Source: Deminuibacter sp966424055 (lineage in GTDB: Bacteria; Bacteroidota; Bacteroidia; Chitinophagales; Chitinophagaceae). From it: a stretch of 64,000 nt of DNA. The notes under the pieces are model-generated. The model saw only the letters and a program-made list of their open reading frames with translations, was not told the origin of the DNA and did no database searches. The DNA lies in the NCBI GenBank assembly GCA_966424055.1, contig CBJLMB010000009.1, forward strand, positions 1-64,000. The letters are read 5' to 3'. The first letter of the stretch is position 1. Each line of letters opens with the position of its first letter. The translations under genes and the position numbers were made by a program. Positions 15,513-25,157 of this stretch are shown piece after piece.

Positions 15513-17321
15513 ATGAAAAAATTGTTAATTACAGCCTGTATCGGTATGGCTGCGCTGGCCGGTACTGCGCTTTCTGCCCAGGCCCAGAAACATACATTTG
15601 CACTGGGCGCGAACGATTTCCTGCTGGATGGAAAACCTTTCCAGGTGATCAGCGGTGAAATGCACCCGGCACGTATCCCTGAACAATACTGGCGGCACCG
15701 CATCCAGATGGCAAAGGCTATGGGCTGCAATACGATCGCTGCATATGTGTTCTGGAATTTTCATGAAAAAGAACCCGGCCAGTTTGACTTTAGCTCTGTT
15801 AACCACAATATTGCCCGCTTTGTTCAAATAGCCCAGCAGGAAGGGATGTGGGTACTGCTGCGCCCCGGTCCCTATGTTTGTGCCGAATGGGAACTGGGTG
15901 GCATTCCACCTTACCTGCTGCGTATAAATGATATTAAACTGCGCTGCAGCGACCCGCGTTATATGCAGGCGGTAGAACGGTATGTACAAAGGCTTTCGCG
16001 CGAAATAAAACCATTGCTGGTTACCAATGGCGGCCCCATTGTTATGGTGCAGGTGGAAAATGAATATGGAAGCTATGGCAACGACAGGAATTATCTTGCC
16101 CGCTTAAAGCAGCTATGGCAGCAGAACGGTATCAATGTGCCTTTCTATACTGCAGATGGCCCCACAACTTATATGCTGGAAGCCGGCAGCCTGCCCGGTG
16201 CTGCTGTTGGACTTGATTCAGGCGGAAGTGAAGACGATTTTACGCTGGCAAGAAAAATGAATCCGGGTGTGCCTGTATTCAGCAGCGAAACGTATCCCGG
16301 CTGGTTAACGCACTGGGGTGAAAAATGGGCCCGGCAGGATACCACCGGTATTGTGAAAGAAGTGAAATTCCTGATGGATCATCATCATTCTTTTAACCTG
16401 TATGTTATTCATGGCGGCACCAATTTTGGCTATACTGCAGGCGCCAACAGCGGGGGTAAAGGGTACGAGCCTGATGTAACCAGCTACGATTATGATGCAC
16501 CCATCAATGAGCAGGGCAATGCCACTGCAAAATATTATGCATTGCGCAGGCTGCTGTCTCAGTACAACAGCCATATCCCTGACCTGCCCCAACCGGTGCC
16601 GGCTATGGAAATACCTACCATCTCCATGCAACCATTCACTACGGTTTGGCAGCACCTGCCCAAACCTGTAGCATCTGTTCAGCCGAAACCCTTTGAGGCA
16701 TATGGACAGGATTATGGGTTCATCCTGTACAAAACAAAACTGGTCGGGCATAAAAGCGGCCGTTTAACCATTACCGACCTGCACGATTATGCTACGGTTT
16801 TTCTCAATGGCAAATACATCGGTTATATCGACCGGCGTGAAGGAAAAAATTCCATCGACCTGCCCAAAACAAATGAAGCTTATCCCATACTGGAGGTATT
16901 GGTGGAAGGCATGGGGCGCATCAATTTTGCACAAGCCATGCACGACCGCAAAGGCATCACTGACAGGGTAACCCTCAATGGGATGACGCTGATGAACTGG
17001 GATGTATACAACCTGCCCATGACCGAGCAATATATCCAGTCCCTGACAGCAGGCAGCACCGATACGGCAAGAAAAGGCAGCTTCTTTAAAGGCAGCTTTA
17101 ACCTGGATAATACGGCAGACACTTATATTGATATGAGCAGCTATAAAAAAGGACTGGTATGGGTAAATGGCCATAACCTGGGCCGTTTCTGGGAAATAGG
17201 GCCGCAGAAAAGATTATACTGCCCTGCACCTTTTCTGAAAAAAGGGAAGAATGATATCATCGTATTCGACCTGCTGCAGAACGAGGCTGCCGGTATAAAA
17301 GGAGAAAAAACACTGGAATAG
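15513..17321 (+). CDS. secreted GH35 beta-galactosidase
   Basis: 602 aa with a Sec signal (MKKLLITACIGMAALAGTALSAQA, then Q). It hydrolyses terminal beta-galactose. The GH35 catalytic barrel spans about residues 28-350: acid/base Glu184 in VQVENEYGSYG and nucleophile Glu259 in FSSETYPGWLTHWGE. The substrate-binding motifs SGEMHPARIPEQYW and RPGPYVCAEWELGG are also present. The rest forms jelly-roll domains ending in VWVNGHNLGRFWEIGPQ, usual for the family. It is first of four carbohydrate-active genes and carries a LacI-type palindrome upstream. Confidence 0.94.
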   Translation: MKKLLITACIGMAALAGTALSAQAQKHTFALGANDFLLDGKPFQVISGEMHPARIPEQYWRHRIQMAKAMGCNTIAAYVFWNFHEKEPGQFDFSSVNHNIARFVQIAQQEGMWVLLRPGPYVCAEWELGGIPPYLLRINDIKLRCSDPRYMQAVERYVQRLSREIKPLLVTNGGPIVMVQVENEYGSYGNDRNYLARLKQLWQQNGINVPFYTADGPTTYMLEAGSLPGAAVGLDSGGSEDDFTLARKMNPGVPVFSSETYPGWLTHWGEKWARQDTTGIVKEVKFLMDHHHSFNLYVIHGGTNFGYTAGANSGGKGYEPDVTSYDYDAPINEQGNATAKYYALRRLLSQYNSHIPDLPQPVPAMEIPTISMQPFTTVWQHLPKPVASVQPKPFEAYGQDYGFILYKTKLVGHKSGRLTITDLHDYATVFLNGKYIGYIDRREGKNSIDLPKTNEAYPILEVLVEGMGRINFAQAMHDRKGITDRVTLNGMTLMNWDVYNLPMTEQYIQSLTAGSTDTARKGSFFKGSFNLDNTADTYIDMSSYKKGLVWVNGHNLGRFWEIGPQKRLYCPAPFLKKGKNDIIVFDLLQNEAAGIKGEKTLE

Positions 17322-17340
17322 TTTTATCCGGTTTAATTGT

Positions 17341-17381
17341 GTAGGATCAATTAGTTGACTTTGTCAACTAATTGATCCTAC
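17341..17381. terminator. 19-bp perfect hairpin after GH35
   Basis: GTAGGATCAATTAGTTGAC (17341-17359), loop TTT, then the exact complement (17363-17381), followed by TATTTATTTTC. It may end or attenuate the GH35 message, or act as a stem protecting the upstream or downstream mRNA. The next gene starts 30 bp later. Confidence 0.7.
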
Positions 17382-17410
17382 TATTTATTTTCAGCAACAG
17401 AACATTCCAC

Positions 17411-18721
17411 ATGCAATACAAACAAAGATGGTGGCTGCCCGCCTGCACGGCTTTTTTGCTGTGTTGCCAGCAAAGCCTGAAAGCGCAAACAGACACGGCA
17501 AAGCAAATGGTTCCCCTGGGTGGCAATTCATGGGTAACGGTAAAGGCCGCCGGCGGAAATGAACAGGTGACCAATAAAGGTTGGGAAAACTGGGCACATG
17601 CCAATGCTGTTTTTAGTACATATATCAGGCTGAACAAACCGGGCACACTGAAAGTATATGCCCTGCTCTCTGTGCCGGAAGGTGAAAGCAGGATACAATG
17701 CCGCATCAACGGGAAGGCTGCTACAACGGCCGCCAGCGGCGGCAATGAAAAGGAATACCTGCTGGGCACCTGGGATATACAACAGGCCGGTTATGTAAAA
17801 GCTGATATACAAGGCATCAGCAAAACAGGTAAACTGTTTGCCAATGCAGCCCGCCTGTATATTGCAGGAACAGCTGTCGATGAACAAACAGCGTATGTAA
17901 AAAGCAATGAAGGCAATTATTTTTACTGGGGACGCAGGGGACCTTCTGTTCACCTCAATTATGATTTGGCAGATGCAGGAAAGGAAATAGAATGGTTTTA
18001 CAACGAAATAACCGTACCTGAAGGCTATGATCCCGTTGGCTCGTATTTTATGGCGGATGGTTTTGGCGAAGGCTATTTTGGCATGCAGGTAAATTCACCT
18101 GCAGAACGGCGGATACTGTTTTCGGTATGGAGCCCTTTTACCACCAACGATCCATCTAAAATACCTGATGACCAGAAAATCCGCCTGCTGAAAAAAGGAA
18201 AGGAAGTGCATGCCGGTGAATTTGGCAATGAGGGCTCTGGCGGACAAAGCTATCTGCGGTACAACTGGAAACCCGGGGCCACCTACCGGTTCCTGTTGCA
18301 TGCACGCCCCGATACTGCGGATTATACCACCTATACTGCTTATTTTTATGCGCCTGAACAACAGCAATGGATGCTGGTTGCCAGCTTCAGCCGGCCGCAT
18401 ACGAACACATGGTTAACACACCTGCATTCTTTCCTGGAAAATTTCGATCCTTCAACCGGCTATATAACCCGCAAAGCCTGGTACCACAACCAGTGGGTAA
18501 GAACGAAGGGTGGCCAGTGGCTGCCGCTTTCTAAAATGCGGTTCACCGGCGATGCCACCGCACAAAAAGGTTACCGGCTCGATTATGGCGGCGGTGTAGA
18601 GCAGGATCGTTTTTTCCTGCATAACTGTGGGTTCTTTAATAACAATACAGCTTTAAAAACCAGTTTTACATGCCATCCTGCAGGTAAGGAACCTGTTATT
18701 CCGTTTTCATCGTTGGAATAA
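17411..18721 (+). CDS. secreted DUF3472 protein
   Basis: 436 aa from MQYKQRWWLPACTAFLLCCQ; the cleaved signal ends near LKAQ. The N-terminal part (about 25-140) looks like a carbohydrate-binding beta-sandwich of the DUF5077 kind (VPLGGNSWVTVKAAGG, FSTYIRLNKPGTLKVYALL). The C-terminal part matches the DUF3472 pattern: NEGNYFYWGRRGPSVHLNYDL, FYNEITVPEGYDPVGSYFMADGF and GYFGMQVNSP, with many aromatics. DUF3472 proteins sit in glycan-degradation loci and their activity is not established. Family names are from memory of the pattern. The start avoids the overlapping hairpin. Confidence 0.8.
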   Translation: MQYKQRWWLPACTAFLLCCQQSLKAQTDTAKQMVPLGGNSWVTVKAAGGNEQVTNKGWENWAHANAVFSTYIRLNKPGTLKVYALLSVPEGESRIQCRINGKAATTAASGGNEKEYLLGTWDIQQAGYVKADIQGISKTGKLFANAARLYIAGTAVDEQTAYVKSNEGNYFYWGRRGPSVHLNYDLADAGKEIEWFYNEITVPEGYDPVGSYFMADGFGEGYFGMQVNSPAERRILFSVWSPFTTNDPSKIPDDQKIRLLKKGKEVHAGEFGNEGSGGQSYLRYNWKPGATYRFLLHARPDTADYTTYTAYFYAPEQQQWMLVASFSRPHTNTWLTHLHSFLENFDPSTGYITRKAWYHNQWVRTKGGQWLPLSKMRFTGDATAQKGYRLDYGGGVEQDRFFLHNCGFFNNNTALKTSFTCHPAGKEPVIPFSSLE

Positions 18722-18887
18722 TGAGCATATGTTTACCCCGTGTAAAAATGTAATTTGCATTGCTGCAATGTAGGCTGATACCTGATGATCACCTTTTTGT
18801 AAAACACCATACCTGGCAATGGCACGATAAAGTTTTTTGAAGAAGAAAATGCTGCTACCCGTTATTGAAAAAAAACAAACTGAACTG

Positions 18888-21884
18888 ATGAAAAAAAGGA
18901 CGATGCCCTTAACCGGGATTTGTTTGCTGATAGCAGCCTGCAGCAGTTTGCAGGCACAGGAATTAAACTATACCGATGGTCATGGCTCATGGAATGCTGA
19001 TTCACTGGGCAACCACCGTGCCATTGTACAGTTCAGCGGCGAAGGTGCTGTTGCCAAAGTGCATATACCCTGGCGCCGGCGAGATGAAGACCCGCAGGAT
19101 AAACGGATCATCGTGGAAGATGCCGCCACCAGCAAACGCATACTGAATGTTGCTGCCGGCACCATCAGCCGGGAAGCGGGTGATGTTTATTTTGAACCGG
19201 TATCGGGCAAAGGGCTGTACTATGTGTATTACATGCCCTACAAAAACGAAGGGCGCAGCAATTATCCCAAAGGTGTTTACCTGAAACCGGAGCACACTGC
19301 TGATGCGCAGTGGGAAACACGGTTAACTGCACAACAGCCAGCCAATGCAGTGGTAAAAGAAATCCAGTCCATCGATGCTTTTAATAGTTTTTACCCGATG
19401 GAGATAATCGCCACAAAGGCAGAAACCGCACAGCTGGTTGCCAGGCACCAGGGAGCAGCCTTCCTTGTTTTTCCCGAAGACAGGCTGCATCCCATCCGCA
19501 TGAAAAAAGACCTGCCCTATCGCTGGATACGATCCGGGATACACACCGGCTTTAACGGCCAGGCCGATAAAGGTGAATATTATGCTTTCCAGTTGGGTGT
19601 ATATGCATTGCAAAACCTGCAGCAGGTACAGGTGCAGTTCACTGACCTGAAAAGTACAGCCGGCACTATCAGCAGCCGGTTAATAGAATGTATCAACACC
19701 AATGGCGTACAATACGATGGTACGCCGTTTACTCATACAGTTGATGTAGAGAAAAACGCTATACAGCCCATGTGGTGCGGTATTGCTGTTCCTGCAAATG
19801 CGGCAGCAGGTGTATATACCGGTACCGCTACGGTAAGCTGTAGCGGGCAATCGCCTGTAACGGTACAAATAAAACTAACCGTAAGCAGCAGAACTGCTGT
19901 TAACCATGGCGCCGATATTCCCGCTGATATGACCAGGATACAATGGCTTAATTCAACCATGGCACAGCATAACACGGTCATTGCACCATACACGCCACTG
20001 GTGATAAAAGACAGTACTATCCAGCTGCTCGGCCGTTCGCTGTCTATTGGTAAAGATGGGTTACCTGCACAGATACAAACTTTCTTTACACCGGAGATGA
20101 CAGAAACAGGCAGCGCACCCAATGATCTTTTTACTGAGCCAGTGCATTTTCATTTTCCCAACAGCAGCGGTAAAAATTTCCTGCACTGGAAAACAGATGG
20201 ATACCACTTCACAAACCAGGATGCCGGAACTGTAGCCTGGGAAGCCACCAGTACCGCTGAAGCATTGCAGATGGATGTTAGCGCCCAACTGGAATTTGAT
20301 GGATTTGTGGCTTATACTGTGAAGTTCACCGCCCTGGATGATATCGCACTCGGCGATATCAATTTACACCTGCCCATGCAACCTGCTGCTTCGAAATACC
20401 TGATGGGACTTGGATTGAAAGGCGGCAACCGCCCCGACACCGTTCACTGGAAATGGGATGTGGCACATAAAAACCAGGATGGCGCCTGGATCGGCAATGT
20501 AAATGCCGGCTTACAGTTTTCACTGCGCGATGAACATTATGTACGCCCATTGAATACCAATTTCTACCTGCAGAAACCCCTGGTGCTGCCTGCTTCATGG
20601 GGCAATGGCAATAAAGGCGGCATCGATGTTTTCCAGAAGGGGAAAGCCATCCTGGTGAATGCATACAGCGGCACACGCACGATGAAGAAAGGAGAGGTGC
20701 TGTATTATAATTTTAATCTGCTCATTACACCTTTCCATACGATCAATACCGATTTCCAGTGGTCTAATCGCTTTTATCATAAATACAATAACCTGGATTC
20801 TATCCGCAACACCGGCGCTACGGTGGTGAACATCCACCATGGTACACCGATTAACCCGTGGATCAATTATCCGTTTATTGAATGGAAAAAAATGAAAGCT
20901 TATATCGATGAAGCGCATAGCAAAGGCCTCAAAGTAAAAATATACAATACCATCCGCGAATTATCGAATCATGCCTATGAATTACCTGTACTGCGCAGTC
21001 TTGGACATGAAGTGTATTCGCCGGGTAAAGGCGGCGGTTTTGCCTGGCTGCAGGAACATGTGGGCGATGATTATATCGCCGCATGGTTTGTGCCTGAAGT
21101 AAAAGATGCAGCCATTATCAACAGCGGCATGAACCGCTGGCACAACTATTATGTAGAAGGGATGAACTGGCTGGTACAGCATGTAGGCATCGATGGTATT
21201 TACCTGGACGATGTGGCTTTTGACCGTGTTACCATGAAACGTATCAAGCGCGTACTTACGCAGAACGGGCATCCGGGTATTATCGACCTGCATTCTGCCA
21301 ATCAATACAATCCCAGTGATGGCTTCAATAACAGCGCCAACCTGTATATGGAGCATTTCCCTTACCTGAACAGGCTGTGGTTCGGTGAATATTTCGATTA
21401 CCAGAAAAACACACCCGATTTCTTTCTTACAGAAGTAAGTGGTATTCCTTTTGGTTTAATGGGCGAGATGCTGCAGGATGGTGGCAACCCCTGGCGCGGT
21501 ATGATCTATGGCATCACCAACCGCCTGGGTTGGACGAATGTAAACGATCCATGCCCTTTATGGAAATTGTGGGATGCTTTTGGCATGAAAGGCTCAAAAA
21601 TGATCGGCTACTGGAGCGATCGCTGCCCCGTAAAAACCAATAATGATCAAGTACTGGCAACAGTGTATAAACAAGCCGGCAGAACATTGGTCGCTATTGC
21701 CAGCTGGGCCGCCGAAGATACTTCGGTTGACTTATCCATCAACTGGGATGCACTGGGAATAGATGCATCCAAAGCAACGGTTACAGCGCCTGCAATTGAA
21801 GGCTTTCAGGCAGCGCAGTCATTTGGCCAGGGAAAAGCGATACCTGTGCAGAAAGGCAAAGGCTGGTTGTTATTGATAAAATAA
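18888..21884 (+). CDS. secreted GH123-like (DUF6067-like) glycosidase
   Basis: 998 aa from MKKRTMPLTGICLLIAAC, which reads as a lipoprotein signal (IAAC) but could also be cleaved after QAQ. The N-terminal half is made of beta-sandwich domains. The second half looks like a TIM barrel: FHTINTDFQWSNRFYHKY, GATVVNIHHGTPINPWINYP, KGLKVKIYNTIREL, VGIDGIYLDDVAFDR (a barrel-type acidic pair) and GIIDLHSANQYN. This resembles the DUF6067/GH123-N group near beta-N-acetylgalactosaminidases. I am confident it is a carbohydrate-active enzyme but not of its substrate. Alternative starts lie at 18837 and 18849. Confidence 0.7.
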   Translation: MKKRTMPLTGICLLIAACSSLQAQELNYTDGHGSWNADSLGNHRAIVQFSGEGAVAKVHIPWRRRDEDPQDKRIIVEDAATSKRILNVAAGTISREAGDVYFEPVSGKGLYYVYYMPYKNEGRSNYPKGVYLKPEHTADAQWETRLTAQQPANAVVKEIQSIDAFNSFYPMEIIATKAETAQLVARHQGAAFLVFPEDRLHPIRMKKDLPYRWIRSGIHTGFNGQADKGEYYAFQLGVYALQNLQQVQVQFTDLKSTAGTISSRLIECINTNGVQYDGTPFTHTVDVEKNAIQPMWCGIAVPANAAAGVYTGTATVSCSGQSPVTVQIKLTVSSRTAVNHGADIPADMTRIQWLNSTMAQHNTVIAPYTPLVIKDSTIQLLGRSLSIGKDGLPAQIQTFFTPEMTETGSAPNDLFTEPVHFHFPNSSGKNFLHWKTDGYHFTNQDAGTVAWEATSTAEALQMDVSAQLEFDGFVAYTVKFTALDDIALGDINLHLPMQPAASKYLMGLGLKGGNRPDTVHWKWDVAHKNQDGAWIGNVNAGLQFSLRDEHYVRPLNTNFYLQKPLVLPASWGNGNKGGIDVFQKGKAILVNAYSGTRTMKKGEVLYYNFNLLITPFHTINTDFQWSNRFYHKYNNLDSIRNTGATVVNIHHGTPINPWINYPFIEWKKMKAYIDEAHSKGLKVKIYNTIRELSNHAYELPVLRSLGHEVYSPGKGGGFAWLQEHVGDDYIAAWFVPEVKDAAIINSGMNRWHNYYVEGMNWLVQHVGIDGIYLDDVAFDRVTMKRIKRVLTQNGHPGIIDLHSANQYNPSDGFNNSANLYMEHFPYLNRLWFGEYFDYQKNTPDFFLTEVSGIPFGLMGEMLQDGGNPWRGMIYGITNRLGWTNVNDPCPLWKLWDAFGMKGSKMIGYWSDRCPVKTNNDQVLATVYKQAGRTLVAIASWAAEDTSVDLSINWDALGIDASKATVTAPAIEGFQAAQSFGQGKAIPVQKGKGWLLLIK

Positions 21885-21987
21885 AAATGGCTAATGGCCA
21901 TGTATGCCTGTTGTAGGTGTTGGTTTGCATTGCCTGGATTGTAAGTATATTAACCAACGCGGGCGAACCGCGATAAAATTTTATGTT

Positions 21988-23421
21988 GTGAAAAAACTAC
22001 TCTTTGCCTGTTTAACAGTCCTGGTGCCCTCTTTTATTTGGGCACAGCATGTTGAGCCCTATCCACCGCTTCCTTCTGCAAGACAGCTGCAATGGGCGGG
22101 ACAGGAATTTTACCTGTTTGTGCATTTCGGTCCCAACACCTTTACCGATCTTGAATGGGGCAAAGGCTCGGAGAAAGAAGAAGTGTTCAACCCAACTGCG
22201 CTGGATTGCAGGCAATGGTGCCGTATAGCCAGGGCTGCGGGTGCCAAAGGCATTATTATCACTGCCAAGCATCATGATGGGTTCTGTCTCTGGCCCAGCG
22301 CATATAGTACCCATACTGTGCGGGAGAGCAAATGGGAAAATGGCAAGGGGGATGTATTGCAGCAATTATCTGCCGCCTGCAGGGAATATGGATTGAAAAT
22401 GGGCGTTTATCTTTCTCCTTGGGATCGCAATCATCCCCAATACGGCACACCCGGCTATAATGAAGTATTCATCAATATGATGAAAGAAGTGGTGCATAAA
22501 TATGGCCCCTTCTTTGAATTCTGGTGGGATGGTGCCAACGGCGAAGGACCAAACGGGAAAAAGCAGGTATACGAATGGATGAAGTTTGAACAAACCATGC
22601 GCACCATTGCTCCGGCAACACCGGTGTTCAGTGATATCGGCCCTGATATCCGCTGGGTGGGAAATGAGAATGGTATTGCCGGTAAAACCAACTGGAGCCT
22701 GCTGGACACAGCCGGCTTTACAAGAGGACATGGCGCTCCTTCCAATCAAATACTGAATGAAGGCAACGAAAATGGTAAAAACTGGATACAGGCCGAATGT
22801 GATGTAAGCATCAGGCCGGGCTGGTTTTACCATGCTGCAGAAGATACAAAAGTAAAAACACCGCAGCAGCTATTTCAGCTGTACCTGAAATCTGTTGGAC
22901 GCAATGCCAGTTTATTGCTCAATGTTCCTCCTGACCGCCGCGGATTGATCAGCGCTTACGATTCTGCCGCACTCATAGGATTTAAACAACTGCGTGACGA
23001 AAATTTTAAACAGTCATTGCTTACAGAGAAGAATGCACAGGTATCAGCTAATGGCAACAATGCAAATGCACTGCAAACACTGACAGACGGCAAGGCGAAT
23101 ACGTATATTACCGCTGCTGCGCAGGACAAGCAACCTGCTGTCAGGATAAAATTTAAACAACCTGCCACCATTAACTGTGTTGAACTACAAGAACCTGTTC
23201 AAATGGGGCAGCGTGTAAAAGCATTTGCCCTGCAGCTGGAGAAAACAGATGGCAGTATACAATCTGTTCAGGGAACCACCATCGGCCGCAAGCGCATACT
23301 CAGCTTCACTGCCCTGCAGGTAAAAAATATCAGTGTGTTTATCACTGATGCCAAAGCCATACCCCTGCTGAGCGAGGTAAATGTTTTTCATATCGATGAT
23401 CAACTGGTGGAGAAAGAATAA
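21988..23421 (+). CDS. secreted GH29 alpha-L-fucosidase
   Basis: 477 aa from a GTG start giving the signal peptide MKKLLFACLTVLVPSFIWAQ; the upstream in-frame codons lack signal character. It removes alpha-L-fucose with retention. GH29 motifs: LFVHFGPNTFTDLEWG, the substrate-binding HH in TAKHHDGFCLWPS (94-103), and the nucleophile Asp181 in FFEFWWDGANG. The C-terminal part (about 345-477) resembles a discoidin-type carbohydrate-binding domain. An out-of-frame ATGTTGTGA overlaps the GTG start and may mean coupled or weak initiation. It is last of the cluster. Confidence 0.92.
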   Translation: MKKLLFACLTVLVPSFIWAQHVEPYPPLPSARQLQWAGQEFYLFVHFGPNTFTDLEWGKGSEKEEVFNPTALDCRQWCRIARAAGAKGIIITAKHHDGFCLWPSAYSTHTVRESKWENGKGDVLQQLSAACREYGLKMGVYLSPWDRNHPQYGTPGYNEVFINMMKEVVHKYGPFFEFWWDGANGEGPNGKKQVYEWMKFEQTMRTIAPATPVFSDIGPDIRWVGNENGIAGKTNWSLLDTAGFTRGHGAPSNQILNEGNENGKNWIQAECDVSIRPGWFYHAAEDTKVKTPQQLFQLYLKSVGRNASLLLNVPPDRRGLISAYDSAALIGFKQLRDENFKQSLLTEKNAQVSANGNNANALQTLTDGKANTYITAAAQDKQPAVRIKFKQPATINCVELQEPVQMGQRVKAFALQLEKTDGSIQSVQGTTIGRKRILSFTALQVKNISVFITDAKAIPLLSEVNVFHIDDQLVEKE

Positions 23422-23469
23422 GTGCGGCCTGTATATTTTTTTCAATAAACGCTTGACAATGCGAAATGT

Positions 23470-23498
23470 ATGCCCTACTTTGGTAGGGCATTTTATTT
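23470..23498. terminator. terminator between GH29 and crotonase genes
   Basis: ATGCCCTAC (23470-23478), loop TTTG, GTAGGGCAT (23483-23491), then TTTATTT. It serves the plus-strand glycosidase cluster. Confidence 0.8.
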
Positions 23499-23553
23499 GA
23501 ATGCAGTTGTGTCGCTCTCTATAGCTGCAGCGTCAGCATATATCCCCCAATTT

Positions 23554-24333
23554 TTATTTTCCTGTAAAGCTGGCTTTACGTTTTTCGAGAAATGCCTGGG
23601 TGCCTTCTTTCATATCGGCGGTACCGAAACATTCACCAAAAAGTGTGATCTCTGTTTCAAACCCGTTCTTCGTTTCATCAAAAACAGCATTGGCGGCAGT
23701 AATGCAGGCGGCTACTGCCAGTGGCGCCTTGCTGATGATCACTGCCAGTATTTCTTTTGCTTTGGCCAGCAAAGCTTCCTGTGGTACCACTTCATTCACC
23801 AGCCCGTAGTGCAGGGCCTTGGCGGCATCGATCATATTGCCGCTCATCAGCATTTCCAGTGCGCGGCCTTTGCCTATCAGTTGGGTAAGCCTTTGGGTAC
23901 CGCCATAGCCGGGCAGCAGGCCAAGATTCACTTCCGGCTGGCCAAACCGCGCATTTTCTGATGCCAGGCGGAAATGACAGCTCATAGCCAGCTCACAACC
24001 ACCGCCCAATGCAAAGCCATTTACACAGGCTACTACAGGTTTGGGTGACTGCTCTATCTTAAAAAAAATAGCCTGCCCTTTTGCAGCAAGCGCTTTGCCT
24101 TCTGCCACGCTTAAGCCCGTAAATTCACTGATATCGGCACCTGCCACAAATGCCTTAACCCCGGCACCGGTAAGGATCACCGCATGGATAGCATGGTTTT
24201 GATACACTTCATCCATCACACTGTCCAGCTCGTGCATCACGGTTTTATTCAGTGCATTGAGTTTATCTGGGCGGTTAATGGTAATGATAAATATACCCTG
24301 TTCGAGTTCAGTTAATAATGTTTGATAAGCCAT
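23554..24333 (-). CDS. enoyl-CoA hydratase/isomerase (crotonase)
   Basis: 259-aa crotonase-fold enzyme, probably hydrating 2-enoyl-CoA in fatty-acid oxidation. The oxyanion-hole segment is VAGADISEF, and a second is NGFALGGGCELAMSCHFRLAS with the first catalytic Glu. The second Glu is in FGQPEVNLGLLPGYGGTQRL. Both catalytic glutamates are present, so hydratase is favoured over an isomerase or decarboxylase paralogue. It is a stand-alone gene convergent with GH29. Confidence 0.92.
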   Translation of the reverse strand: MAYQTLLTELEQGIFIITINRPDKLNALNKTVMHELDSVMDEVYQNHAIHAVILTGAGVKAFVAGADISEFTGLSVAEGKALAAKGQAIFFKIEQSPKPVVACVNGFALGGGCELAMSCHFRLASENARFGQPEVNLGLLPGYGGTQRLTQLIGKGRALEMLMSGNMIDAAKALHYGLVNEVVPQEALLAKAKEILAVIISKAPLAVAACITAANAVFDETKNGFETEITLFGECFGTADMKEGTQAFLEKRKASFTGK

Positions 24334-24442
24334 ATCGTTAGCAATTTATACCGAAGGTAGCAGGATTTGCTGATTACCGTCAACACAGACAAGTGCCGGC
24401 CGCCTCTTATTTCTGTAAGAATAATTTTTCTATCTTTCATTT

Positions 24443-25045
24443 ATGAAGCTTGTCGACCTTATTATTTACACGGGTATTTTTGTTTTTGCCATAACTGGCG
24501 CATTAAAGGCAAGAACACATCGCATGGATATTTTCGGCGGATCGGTCATGGCTTTTGTAACGGCTTATGGCGGCGGCACCATCAGGGACCTTCTCATCGG
24601 TATCCACCCTGTTAACTGGGTAAACGATTACCTGGCGCTCGGGCTGGTGCTTTCAGCCGTGATCATTACTTTTTTATTCAAACTTGATATTAACCGCTTC
24701 AGCCGGATTGTATTTTATACCGATGCTGTGGGCCTGGGCATGTTCACCACTGCCGGTATTGAGCGCAGCCTGGCGCATGGTATCAATGATGTGTATGCGG
24801 TGATCATGGGCGTTATATCAGCTACATTCGGCGGCTTTGTAGCCGATATCATCAGCAACAATGTGCCCTCCCTGCTCAAACGTGGCGAGCTGTATGCCAC
24901 TGCCTGCGCCATTGGCGGAACGGTATACATCATCCTGGATCATTATAAACTGGGGGAGAACAGCAATCTTTTTATTTGTGTGGTATTGATCGTGGTGATC
25001 CGCATCATTGCCATCAGAAAACGGTTACAGCTGCCTGAAATTTAG
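24443..25045 (+). CDS. trimeric intracellular cation channel (TRIC/YadS-type)
   Basis: 200-aa membrane protein with seven predicted helices in two similar three-helix halves. The signature GGGTIRDLLIG (half one) pairs with TFGGFVADIISN (half two), typical of bacterial TRIC channels formerly called UPF0126. They conduct monovalent cations as homotrimers. TATCTTTC (24431-24438) resembles a -7 box only 4 bp from the ATG, so the mRNA may have a very short leader. Confidence 0.9.
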   Translation: MKLVDLIIYTGIFVFAITGALKARTHRMDIFGGSVMAFVTAYGGGTIRDLLIGIHPVNWVNDYLALGLVLSAVIITFLFKLDINRFSRIVFYTDAVGLGMFTTAGIERSLAHGINDVYAVIMGVISATFGGFVADIISNNVPSLLKRGELYATACAIGGTVYIILDHYKLGENSNLFICVVLIVVIRIIAIRKRLQLPEI

Positions 25046-25080
25046 CAGCAGGCAATACAACTATGGGGTAAGTGTATAAA

Positions 25081-25120
25081 AAAAGCTATTCCATACCCAT
25101 TGCGATATGGAATAGCTTTT
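25081..25120. terminator. bidirectional terminator
   Basis: AAAAGCTATTCCATA (25081-25095), a 10-nt loop, then its exact complement (25106-25120). The A and T flanks make it usable by both the TRIC gene and gltX, which converge here. Confidence 0.85.
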
Positions 25121-25157
25121 AGCCTAGGCCTGGTAATGCAGCCAGGCTGGTATTATT

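Noticed and set aside
21983..21991. ATG TTG TGA mini-frame before GH29
   Set aside because: Two codons only; noted under the GH29 entry, not annotated as a gene.
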